Source: Gordonia sp049847105 (GTDB lineage Bacteria; Actinomycetota; Actinomycetes; Mycobacteriales; Mycobacteriaceae). From it: a stretch of 64,000 nucleotides of DNA. The translations under genes and the position numbers were made by a program. A model generated the notes under the pieces. That model did no database searches, was not told the origin of the DNA, and saw only the letters and a program-made list of their open reading frames with translations. Position 1 is the stretch's first letter; each line of letters begins with the position of its first letter. Below, one piece after another: positions 57,233 to 64,000 of the stretch. The DNA is taken from the NCBI RefSeq assembly GCF_049847105.1, contig NZ_JBNCNS010000001.1, forward strand, positions 372,001 through 436,000, given 5' to 3'.

Positions 57233-58303
57233 ATGGAGACAGCGGTGGGAATTGCGGCGAGAAGCGGGCACCAGAACGTCGCGATGCTGGGCATCGGCGC
57301 GTATCGGCCTCAGCGGTTGGTGACCAATGACGAGGTGTGCGAAAAGCTCGATTCGAGCGACGAATGGATCTTCGAGCGCAGCGGCGTCCGGAATCGTCGC
57401 TGGATCAGTGGCGACGAGTCGGCGCGATCGATGGCGGCCGCGGCCGCCGAACGCGCGATCCGCAATTCGGGTGTCGCCAAGGAGAAGATCGGCGCCCTGA
57501 TCCTGGCCACCAACAGTTGGAAGACCAAGATCCCCCACGGCGGGCCGATCGTGGCCTTCGACATCGGGCTCAACGGCATCCCCGCCTACGACGTCGCCGC
57601 CGGCTGCGGCGGCTTCGGCTACGGCCTCGGGATCGCGGCCGACACCGTCCGCGCCGGATCTGCCGAGTACGTGCTCGTCGTCGGTGTGGAGACGATGTCG
57701 GTGGTCATGGAGCCGACCGACCGCAACACCGCGTTCATCTTCGGTGACGGCGCCGGCGCCGTCGTCGTCGGCCCGAGTGACGAGAACGGGATCTCGCCGA
57801 CCGTCTGGGGCAGCGATGGCGAGAACGCCGAGGCGATCGGCCAGAACTGGGACATCCCCGAATACATGGACCGCGCCGAGGAGTTCCAGCACAAAGACCC
57901 CGAGTCCGAGCCGGTCGGCCGGATGGTCGTCACGATGCAGGGCCCGCGAGTGTTCCGCTGGGCCGCGATCACCCTGCCGAAGGCCCTGTCGACCGTGCTG
58001 GAGACCTCGGGCGTGAGTATCGACGACATCGAGATCTTTGTGCCGCACCAGGCCAACGCGCGCATCAACGAACTGATGAAGAAGAACCTCGGGCTCGCCG
58101 ACGACGTCCCGATGGCCAACGACATCGAGAACACCGGCAACACATCGGCGGCCTCGATCCCGCTGGCGATGGAGGAGATGCTCGCGAGCGGCAAGGCGAA
58201 GGGCGGACAAACCGCACTGCTACTCGGCTTCGGTGCCGGACTCAGCTACGCGGGGGCCGTCGTGACGCTTCCCCCGGCTCCCCGAGAGAGCAGTCTCGAC
58301 TGA
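57233..58303 (+). CDS. FabH-like beta-ketoacyl-ACP synthase III (copy 1)
   Basis: A 356-residue KAS III homologue. The triad is complete: Cys in AGCGGFGYG, His in VPHQANARI and Asn in NTGNTSAAS. GDGAGAVVV is also typical. It should condense an acyl-CoA with malonyl-ACP, or act on a related starter. A very similar gene stands at 61316, only 3 kb away, with an ABC exporter and PadR regulator in between. The copy-1 protein carries a roughly 20-residue longer middle region (about 190-225). The physiological starter is unknown. Confidence 0.87.
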   Translation: METAVGIAARSGHQNVAMLGIGAYRPQRLVTNDEVCEKLDSSDEWIFERSGVRNRRWISGDESARSMAAAAAERAIRNSGVAKEKIGALILATNSWKTKIPHGGPIVAFDIGLNGIPAYDVAAGCGGFGYGLGIAADTVRAGSAEYVLVVGVETMSVVMEPTDRNTAFIFGDGAGAVVVGPSDENGISPTVWGSDGENAEAIGQNWDIPEYMDRAEEFQHKDPESEPVGRMVVTMQGPRVFRWAAITLPKALSTVLETSGVSIDDIEIFVPHQANARINELMKKNLGLADDVPMANDIENTGNTSAASIPLAMEEMLASGKAKGGQTALLLGFGAGLSYAGAVVTLPPAPRESSLD

Positions 58304-58330
58304 GGCCGCTCTCGTGGGGGCACAGCGGGT

Positions 58331-58566
58331 TTCGATACGCCGGCTCGCTGCGCTCGCGCGGCTACTCAACCAGCAGGACCTCCAGCTGATCGAGTAGGCA
58401 CCGACCGCAGCGAGGCGCCGGGACCTCCAGCCGATCGAGTAGGCACCGACCGCAGCGAGGCGCCGTATCCCTTCTGCTGATCGAGTAGGCACCGAGCGCA
58501 GCGAGGCGCCGGGACCTCCAGCCGATCGAGTAGGCACCGAGCGCAGCGAGGCGCCGTATCGAGATC
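58331..58566. repeat. REP-like array: four direct 33-bp units plus one inverted copy
   Basis: The unit starting GATCGAGTAGGCACCGA and ending CAGCGAGGCGCCG occurs at 58388-58420, 58433-58465, 58479-58511 and 58524-58556. Units 1-2 and 3-4 are joined by the same 12-bp spacer (GGACCTCCAGCC), so the array looks like a duplicated pair. A related inverted copy lies at 58331-58369, and TCGATAC/GTATCGA mark the outer ends. It fills the gap between two convergent genes. Similar CGAGTAG...GCGCAGCGAG elements are scattered in Gordonia-like genomes; that statement is from general recollection. Confidence 0.85.
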
Positions 58567-58574
58567 TCCCGCCC

Positions 58575-59336
58575 CTACGCGTTCTCCTTGCGGAAGACCG
58601 CGGTCCCCCACCAGGTTCCGAGCGCTCCCAGGATGATCGCGGTGATCAGACCCCAGGCGACCGAGGACGACGCGATGTCGCCTGCGAACGAATTGCGCAC
58701 GCCGTCGACGACCCACTTGAACGGCATGAAGTCGCTCAGCTTCTGCAGCCAGGTGGGCCCGAGGGTCATCGGGAGCAGAATGCCCGACAGCAACAGCACG
58801 GGCATCATCACCATGTTGATGACCGGCGCCATCACGTCCTCGCTCTTGGTGGTGAGGGCCAGTGCATTCGACGCGGCCGCACATGCGCCGCCCACGATCA
58901 TGGTGATCAGGATGCCGACGACGATGCCGACGAACGACCCGCGCATCCCCATGATCAGGCCGAGCAGGACGAGGATGACCGCCTGCACGAACAGCTGGAG
59001 CACGTCACGCCACAGGCGTCCGGTCAGTAGCGCGGTGCGACTGGCCGGGGTGACGCGCTCGGCCTCGATGACACCTTCCCGCCACTCGCCGATCAGGCTG
59101 AATCCGGCGAAGAACGCGCCGAAGATGCCCAGCTGGACCAGCAGTCCGGGGACGAGGAAGGTGTAGGCGTTGTCGGCGCCGCCGGGGAACTGACTCACCA
59201 ACGGCGTGAGCAGCGGACCGAACAGCAACAGATAGAGGATCGGCTGCATGACGCCGATCAGCACCCACGCGGGGTTCCGCAGGTTCATCCGGATCTGACG
59301 ACGGAACACGATGTTGCTCTCGCGAAGAAAAGTCAT
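58575..59336 (-). CDS. ABC-2 type drug exporter permease (DrrB-like)
   Basis: A 253-residue membrane protein with about six hydrophobic helices and an ABC-2 core (YTFLVPGLLVQLGIFGAFF, ERVTPASRTALLTGR). It belongs with the ATPase encoded just before it, overlapping by 4 nt, as in daunorubicin-type DrrAB exporters. It probably exports a hydrophobic compound or lipid. Control by the divergent PadR gene is likely. Confidence 0.88.
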   Translation of the reverse strand: MTFLRESNIVFRRQIRMNLRNPAWVLIGVMQPILYLLLFGPLLTPLVSQFPGGADNAYTFLVPGLLVQLGIFGAFFAGFSLIGEWREGVIEAERVTPASRTALLTGRLWRDVLQLFVQAVILVLLGLIMGMRGSFVGIVVGILITMIVGGACAAASNALALTTKSEDVMAPVINMVMMPVLLLSGILLPMTLGPTWLQKLSDFMPFKWVVDGVRNSFAGDIASSSVAWGLITAIILGALGTWWGTAVFRKENA

Positions 59337-60370
59337 GACTGTGACACTCCTTGGGCCGACTCGTGGGCCGGAGATCCTTCGGCGACAACGGAATCGTCGG
59401 CGGACTGTTCGTCCTGGGCGTCCCGCAGCGAACGACCGGTGAGGGTGAGGAACACGTCGTCGAGGGTCGGGCGGATCACCTCGATCGAATCGAGGTTGAT
59501 GCCTGCGGCGTCGAATTCGCGGAGCAGGCCCGGCACCTCACGACCAGCGCGACGGACCCGGCCACGCACGTGGCGTCCGTCGGTTTCCACATCACTGCCG
59601 ATGGCACCGAGTTTCTCCGCGGAGACGGCGACCATCGCGTCGTCGGAGAGTTCGAGATCGACGAGGTCACCCGACACCGTGGCCTTGAGATTGTCGGCCG
59701 TATCCGCCGCCACGATGCGGCCGTTGTCGATGATGATGATGCGATCGGACAGCTCGTCGGCCTCGTCGAGATAGTGCGTGGTGAGGAAGACCGTGGCACC
59801 GGTGTCCGAACGCAGCCGCCGGATGTGTTCCCAGAGGTTGGCCCGTGCCTGCGGGTCGAGACCCGTGGTCGGCTCGTCCAGGAACACCAGCGTCGGATCG
59901 TGCACCAGACCCATGACGATGTCGAGACGACGCTTCTGTCCGCCGGACATGTTCTTGGGCATCCGGTCCCAGAGGCCGTCAAGTTGCAACTGCGCGAACA
60001 GGGCCTTACCGCGGGCGGTGGCTGCGGAGCGCGTCATCCCGTAGAGCATCCCGTGGTCGACCACCTCGTCGCCGGCCTGCGCCTGACTGAAGGCGCCGCC
60101 CGCCTGAGAGACATAGCCGATGCTGCGACGCACCATGACCGAGTCCTTCACGACGTCGTACCCGTTGACGGTCGCCGTACCGGCTGTGGGCCGCAACAGC
60201 GTGGTCAGCATCCGGAGCGTGGTCGTCTTACCTGCACCGTTCGGACCCAGGAAGCCGACGACCTCCCCCTCCGCGATGTCGAGGTCCACACCGTCGACGG
60301 CGCGGACCTCCCGCTTCTGTTTTCCACGGCCGGTGTGAAATGTCTGCACCAGCCCGCGTGCATGGATCAT
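59333..60370 (-). CDS. ABC drug exporter ATP-binding protein (DrrA-like)
   Basis: A 345-residue ATPase: Walker A GFLGPNGAGKTT, signature NMSGGQKRRLD, Walker B LVFLDEPTTGLDP and H-loop TTHYLDEADEL, followed by the DrrA-type C-terminal domain (about 235-325; RPTLDDVFLTLTG). ATG 60370 (MIHARGL) is chosen; upstream frame runs through the promoter region. It pairs with the permease at 58575. The divergent gene at 60596 encodes a PadR regulator. Confidence 0.92.
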   Translation of the reverse strand: MIHARGLVQTFHTGRGKQKREVRAVDGVDLDIAEGEVVGFLGPNGAGKTTTLRMLTTLLRPTAGTATVNGYDVVKDSVMVRRSIGYVSQAGGAFSQAQAGDEVVDHGMLYGMTRSAATARGKALFAQLQLDGLWDRMPKNMSGGQKRRLDIVMGLVHDPTLVFLDEPTTGLDPQARANLWEHIRRLRSDTGATVFLTTHYLDEADELSDRIIIIDNGRIVAADTADNLKATVSGDLVDLELSDDAMVAVSAEKLGAIGSDVETDGRHVRGRVRRAGREVPGLLREFDAAGINLDSIEVIRPTLDDVFLTLTGRSLRDAQDEQSADDSVVAEGSPAHESAQGVSQS

Positions 60371-60428
60371 GCCTGTCCCCTTCGCGTCCGTCGGAACTCC
60401 CGAGCCGCACCGTTCGGATCTCCGACTG

Positions 60429-60447
60429 TTCAAGTTTGAATATATTC
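60429..60447. promoter_or_regulatory. AT-rich overlapping palindromes between the ABC exporter and padR
   Basis: TTCAAGTTTGAA (60429-60440) and GAATATATTC (60438-60447) overlap within the 225-bp divergent gap. They stand out from the GC-rich background and may be the PadR operator, or include the -10 box of the minus-strand exporter genes. They do not match the classic ATGT-N8-ACAT PadR site. Confidence 0.45.
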
Positions 60448-60595
60448 GACTATCCCAATCTGTACGTCGGAAGTCAACGGCGAGATCCGACGCTCGCAGC
60501 TCAGAGAGGCTGACTTGCCTCACCTCGAGGATTCATCGAATCGAGGACAACAACGGTCCTGGTACGAGCGCGGATCTGGACCTACCCTCGTGGAC

Positions 60596-61264
60596 ATGGC
60601 AGCGACCACCACTCGATTACTGCTGCTGGGTGCCGTTGCCCTGTTCGAGCCGGTGAACGGCTACCAGATCCGGCGCGAACTGATGTCCTGGCAGGTCGAT
60701 CAGTGGGCCAATGTCAATCCCGGCTCGATCTATCACGGCCTCGGCGGGCTCGTGACCGATCATCTCGCCGTCCGCCACGACCTCACCGACGGGGCGCGGG
60801 ACGTCGCGGTCTATGAGCTGACCGGTGCCGGCCGCACCGAGTTCGACCGGCTGCTGACCGATGCGATCGTCACGGTGAATGTCTTCGACCGTCGCGAGTT
60901 CCATGCCGCCTTCGGGATGCTGCCCATGCTCGGGCAGCAGACAGCGCTCGAGCTCCTCGAGCGTCGCCACCAGACTCTCGCCGCTGCGGTGACCGAGTTC
61001 CCGGTCGACAGCCGGGCCGACGACCACCCCCACGTACCGCCGCACGCCTTCCGCGGAATGCAGCTGTGGGGTGCGGAAGCTCGGGCCGAACTGCTCTGGC
61101 TGTCCGACGTCGTCGAGGACCTGCGATCGGGGCGGCTCGACCTCAGCTCCCGGGGCTGGACACCTCCCGCCGACGATCCCGGCCATCAGATGACCGCCGA
61201 CCGCGATCGATATCGCGAGATGATCGGGCAGCGGCAGCCCGCGCGCAACGCTACTTCCCAGTAG
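60596..61264 (+). CDS. PadR family transcriptional regulator
   Basis: A 222-residue PadR-type regulator: N-terminal winged helix (about 5-80, with GYQIRRELMSW and NPGSIYHGLGGLV) and a helical C-terminal dimerisation domain (about 105-190). Such proteins repress nearby exporters until a toxic compound binds. ATG 60596 is chosen: the TACCCT -10 box (60583-60588) ends 7 nt before it, suggesting a leaderless mRNA. It is divergent from the DrrAB-like genes and lies 51 nt before the second FabH-like gene. Confidence 0.87.
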   Translation: MAATTTRLLLLGAVALFEPVNGYQIRRELMSWQVDQWANVNPGSIYHGLGGLVTDHLAVRHDLTDGARDVAVYELTGAGRTEFDRLLTDAIVTVNVFDRREFHAAFGMLPMLGQQTALELLERRHQTLAAAVTEFPVDSRADDHPHVPPHAFRGMQLWGAEARAELLWLSDVVEDLRSGRLDLSSRGWTPPADDPGHQMTADRDRYREMIGQRQPARNATSQ

Positions 61265-61315
61265 GGCGCCGATGTGAGACCGTCTATGGCGGGTCGCATA
61301 GTGAAAGGGACACTC

Positions 61316-62332
61316 ATGGCTGTCATCGCGGACACTGCCGGGATCAACAACATCGGCATGCTCGGCATCGGTGCGTACCGCCCCGAGCGGGTGGTCACCA
61401 ACGACGAGATCTGCGAGCGGATCGACTCCTCCGACGAGTGGATCTACACCCGCACCGGGATCAAGACGCGACGCTTCGCGCGGCGCGACGAGACCGTGAT
61501 GGAGATGTCGGTCAACGCCGGGCGCAAGGCCATCGCCAATGCGCTGCTCTCGGGATCCGACATCGATGCAGTGATCCTGGCGACCAACACCCACCTCTTG
61601 CTGACCCCGGCCGGGGCCACCAAGGTCGCGACCGAGCTCGGCGCCAACGGCGTCCCGTCCTTCGACATCACGGTCGGCTGCGCCGGCTTCGGTTACGGCA
61701 TGGCCGTGGCGTCGGACATGATCCGCGGGGGCAGCGCCACACATGTGCTCGTCATCGGCGCCGAACAGTTGTCGATCACGATGGACATGACCGACCGCAC
61801 GAACTGCTTCATCTTCGGCGACGGCGCGGGTGCCGTCGTCGTGGGGCCGACCGAGGACCAGCAACTCGGACCCGTGATCTGGGGCAGCGACGGTTCGCAG
61901 TTCAATGCGATCCGGCAGGACATCGACTGGGTGACCTTCCTCGACAGCGACCGCACCCATCGCCCGTACCTCCGCATGGAGGGCACCGCCGTCTTCCGGT
62001 GGGCTGCCTTCGAGATGGGCAAGGTCGCCCAGCGCGCACTCGACGCCGCGAAGGTCGGCGCCGAGGATCTGGACGTCTTCGTCCCGCATCAGGCGAACTC
62101 TCGCATCAACGACCTCCTTGCCAAAAACCTGAAACTGCGCGAGGGCACCGTCGTCGCCAACGACATCGAGCACACCGGCAACACCTCCGCAGCATCGATC
62201 CCGCTGGCGATGGAAGAACTGTTGTCGACCGGCGCCGCGAAGCCGGGCGAGACCGCGCTGCTCCTCGGGTACGGAGCCGGCCTGAGTTATGCGTCGCAGG
62301 TCGTCAAACTGCCGCCTGTTCCGTTCGAATGA
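61316..62332 (+). CDS. FabH-like beta-ketoacyl-ACP synthase III (copy 2)
   Basis: A 338-residue KAS III homologue with Cys in VGCAGFGYG, His in VPHQANSRI and Asn in HTGNTSAAS. It is strongly similar to the product of 57233 along its length (for example GIGAYRPxRxVTNDE and SSDEWI near the N-terminus). ATG 61316 is chosen for its GAAAGGGAC ribosome site; the GTG at 61274 gives an unlikely extension. Its last 46 nt overlap the convergent DUF559 gene. Whether copy 1 or copy 2 is the housekeeping FabH cannot be told. Confidence 0.87.
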   Translation: MAVIADTAGINNIGMLGIGAYRPERVVTNDEICERIDSSDEWIYTRTGIKTRRFARRDETVMEMSVNAGRKAIANALLSGSDIDAVILATNTHLLLTPAGATKVATELGANGVPSFDITVGCAGFGYGMAVASDMIRGGSATHVLVIGAEQLSITMDMTDRTNCFIFGDGAGAVVVGPTEDQQLGPVIWGSDGSQFNAIRQDIDWVTFLDSDRTHRPYLRMEGTAVFRWAAFEMGKVAQRALDAAKVGAEDLDVFVPHQANSRINDLLAKNLKLREGTVVANDIEHTGNTSAASIPLAMEELLSTGAAKPGETALLLGYGAGLSYASQVVKLPPVPFE

Positions 62333-63264
62333 TCCGGTCGGTTGACGTTGCCGTTTGGTCCGCTGAGCGGACCTGAGGGCAACTTCTGGCCGAGCGAGTC
62401 CGTCACGCGCGCTGCGACGTCGTGGGGTCGGGTGGTGATGTCATCCCACGTGAAGTTGAGCGTCGTGAACCCCGCAGCCAGCCAGGTGTTGCGTTTCGTC
62501 CTATCACGCTGAAAGACCTCGGCATCTCGATGGAACGCGAACCCATCCATCTCGACGATCACCTTCTCTGCGTCGAAGACGAAGTCGGCGAGAAAGCCGC
62601 AAACCATCGTGTTCGCACACCACCCGGATATACCGCGGCTGCGGAATACGTCCACCGCCGCGCGTTCGGCCTCCGAACGCGCACCTGATTCGAGTGCTTC
62701 GAGGAGTCGGCGGGTGGACGCCACTCCCACCCTCCTCGGATACCTCGCATGTGCGCCGGCAAGTTCGTCGAGGCTGACACGGCGACGGAGCAATGTGTTG
62801 TCGACCGCCTGCGACCTCCCGGTTTCGGCGGCGGTGTCGAGAACAGTGACCGGGACCGCCGTCACCCTGACGCCGTCCGATTCGACGACATCGACGTCGT
62901 CGTACTTGCGATGTCGTATGCGCACCCACGCCACCGCCCCGCGGTGATGCCCTTTCGTCTCCGACGCGACGGTGATGGATTCCGGGAAGTCGTCGACCAG
63001 GCCGTGCCACCACGCGGCGATCGGTCCGCAGAGAATTGCACGTGTGCCGACAGATGCGACGGCGATCCGAACACGAGCGCGCGGCGTCCGCGAATGGTCG
63101 GCAGCCCGATATACCCCGGTCGCTTCACGCACCCACTCGCCCGAGGCGACCTTGCGCTTCACCGCCGCACGGCTCAACCCGCATCCGAGCGCGTCCCTCA
63201 GGGTGATGACACCATCTCGATCGGCCAGGTGGCGCCGAACTGCACGTGTTGGATTCACACACAT
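62287..63264 (-). CDS. DUF559 nuclease-like protein with N-terminal AbiEi-type winged helix
   Basis: A 325-residue protein. The N-terminal 50 residues (HLADRDGVITLRDALGCG, and EWVREATGVYRA) match the AbiEi-type antitoxin winged-helix pattern. The C-terminal DUF559 domain (about 210-305) has a PD-(D/E)xK/Vsr-like core: FVFDAEKVIVEMDGFAFH, then RDRTKRNTWLAAGF and LNFTWDDI. Such single-gene proteins are common in actinobacteria and their role is unknown. ATG 63264 is given; ATG 63294 is in frame. The gene is flanked by direct repeats at 62347 and 63307, and the first one encodes its C-terminal residues. Confidence 0.82.
   Translation of the reverse strand: MCVNPTRAVRRHLADRDGVITLRDALGCGLSRAAVKRKVASGEWVREATGVYRAADHSRTPRARVRIAVASVGTRAILCGPIAAWWHGLVDDFPESITVASETKGHHRGAVAWVRIRHRKYDDVDVVESDGVRVTAVPVTVLDTAAETGRSQAVDNTLLRRRVSLDELAGAHARYPRRVGVASTRRLLEALESGARSEAERAAVDVFRSRGISGWCANTMVCGFLADFVFDAEKVIVEMDGFAFHRDAEVFQRDRTKRNTWLAAGFTTLNFTWDDITTRPHDVAARVTDSLGQKLPSGPLSGPNGNVNRPDHSNGTGGSLTTCDA
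62347..62389. repeat. Direct repeat, left copy, inside the 3' end of the DUF559 gene
   Basis: A 43-bp element starting GTTGCCGTTTGGTCCG and ending GGCAACTTCTGG. It matches the copy at 63307 at 34 of 43 positions in the same orientation. It contains an inner hairpin GGTCCGC/GCGGACC and outer complementary ends GTTGCC/GGCAAC. On the minus strand it encodes residues near the C-terminus of the DUF559 protein and it overlaps no other gene. Confidence 0.75.
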
Positions 63265-63306
63265 TCGACGCACGCGGCGTAGCGGCCGTTCCATCAACCC
63301 ACCGAG

Positions 63307-63349
63307 GTTGCCGCTTGGTCCGTGGAGCGAACCAAGCGGCAACTTTTGG
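63307..63349. repeat. Direct repeat, right copy, with terminator-like hairpin upstream of prfC
   Basis: A 43-bp element related to 62347-62389. It forms a perfect 13-bp stem, GTTGCCGCTTGGT (63307-63319) with ACCAAGCGGCAAC (63331-63343), followed by TTTT. The hairpin lies in the divergent gap between the DUF559 gene and prfC, where a terminator is not expected for either gene. Confidence 0.75.
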
Positions 63350-63391
63350 TGCATTTTGGCCTGGCCAGCGCCCGAACGGTAGCCTTCTCGA

Positions 63392-64000
63392 GTGAGTTCT
63401 GAAGCCGTCGCCCGCGAAGCGAGCCGCCGTCGCACCTTCGCGATCATCTCGCATCCGGACGCGGGCAAGTCGACGATGACCGAGGCGCTGGCACTGCACG
63501 CCCGGATGATCAGCGAGGCCGGCGCCATCCACGGGAAGGCGGGCCGCAAGTCCACGGTCTCCGACTGGATGGAGATGGAGAAGGCCCGCGGCATCTCGGT
63601 CAGTTCCACCGCGTTGCAGTTCAACTTCGTGGGCGAGCACGGCCGCGACGACCTGCCCAATGTGATCAACCTGGTCGACACCCCCGGTCACGCCGACTTC
63701 TCGGAGGACACCTATCGGGTCCTCACCGCCGTCGATGCCGCCGTGATGCTCATCGACGCGGCGAAGGGCCTCGAGCCACAGACGCTCAAGCTGTTCCAGG
63801 TGTGCCGCCACCGGGGCATCCCGGTCATCACCGTCGTCAACAAGTGGGACCGTCCCGGCCAGACACCGCTCGAACTGATCGACGAGATCACCGAGCGCAT
63901 CGGCCTCACACCGACACCGCTGCACTTCCCGGTGGGCATCGCCGGCGACTTCCGCGGCCTCCTCGACCGCCGCACCGGCGAGTACATCCGCTTCACCCGC
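63392..64000 (+). CDS. prfC: Peptide chain release factor 3 (N-terminal part; gene continues beyond window)
   Basis: The first 203 residues of a translational GTPase, open to the right edge. G motifs: SHPDAGKSTMTE (G1), RGISVSST (G2), DTPGH (G3) and NKWD (G4). This arrangement, with the early METMEK-like DWMEMEKARG segment, is that of RF3, which recycles RF1/RF2 after peptide release. The start is GTG 63392; the -10 box TAGCCT (63380-63385) ends 6 nt before it, so translation is probably leaderless. Confidence 0.93.
   Translation, partial: MSSEAVAREASRRRTFAIISHPDAGKSTMTEALALHARMISEAGAIHGKAGRKSTVSDWMEMEKARGISVSSTALQFNFVGEHGRDDLPNVINLVDTPGHADFSEDTYRVLTAVDAAVMLIDAAKGLEPQTLKLFQVCRHRGIPVITVVNKWDRPGQTPLELIDEITERIGLTPTPLHFPVGIAGDFRGLLDRRTGEYIRFTR

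Noticed and set aside
58331..58566. CRISPR array
   Set aside because: There are only four units, the spacers are 12-13 bp and two are identical, and no cas genes are near. A REP-like array explains it better.

Overview
The window is about 64 kb of high-GC actinobacterial DNA. Gene content and order (glmU-prs, then arsC, rplY-pth, a CTC-type L25, frequent GTG/TTG starts, start codons a few bases after TANNNT -10 boxes) point to a mycolic-acid actinomycete of the Mycobacteriales. Gordonia is my best guess, but this rests on pattern recognition and not on a search.

Layout. 1-7 kb: a partial gene, two TetR regulators, an NTF2-like protein, and a four-gene glycine betaine/osmoprotectant ABC importer in which neighbouring genes overlap by 4 nt. 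6.3-9.4 kb: a TetR regulator divergent from a DHA2-type MFS exporter that carries an unusual tail of three carboxypeptidase-regulatory-like repeats. 9.5-13.2 kb: tRNA-Gln(TTG), a FabG-like reductase, glmU and prs, closed by strong hairpins. 13.5-44.2 kb: a large catabolic gene island. 44.3-52.6 kb: a second, MarR-associated acyl-CoA cluster. 52.8-57.1 kb: the housekeeping run resumes (arsC, asnB, an epoxide-hydrolase-like gene, rplY, pth). 57.2-64 kb: two FabH-like ketosynthases flanking a drug-type ABC exporter and its PadR regulator, a DUF559 gene between direct repeats, and the start of prfC.

The main discovery candidate is the 13.5-44.2 kb island. It has six transcription units: a 13-gene oxidative operon (double SMP-30 propeller, Rieske oxygenase, Baeyer-Villiger monooxygenase, ThDP enzyme, aldehyde dehydrogenase, four SDRs, two NTF2-fold proteins, a TauD-type dioxygenase, a CMD-family protein); a CaiB / CitE-lyase / CoA-transferase / crotonase operon; two CoA-ligase operons with an AcuI-like reductase and a hot-dog dehydratase; an operon of two large-plus-small acyl-CoA dehydrogenase pairs around a crotonase; and a GntR/FadR regulator. 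Every one of these units begins next to a copy of the same 18-bp motif (consensus near CAAGGATAGTAATACTTG), at 13358, 31802, 34125 and 43366. This implies a single regulon, probably controlled by the island's own GntR protein. The enzyme set suggests hydroxylation, ketone formation, Baeyer-Villiger ring or chain opening, lactone or ester hydrolysis, CoA activation and beta-oxidation of a bulky alicyclic or terpenoid-like compound. The substrate cannot be read from the sequence.

The second cluster (44.3-52.6 kb) has its own perfect palindrome (arms TAATAATCAGG / CCTGATTATTA) before its first gene and a degenerate copy before its MFS gene, consistent with control by its MarR protein. No integrase, transposase, CRISPR array or rRNA was seen.
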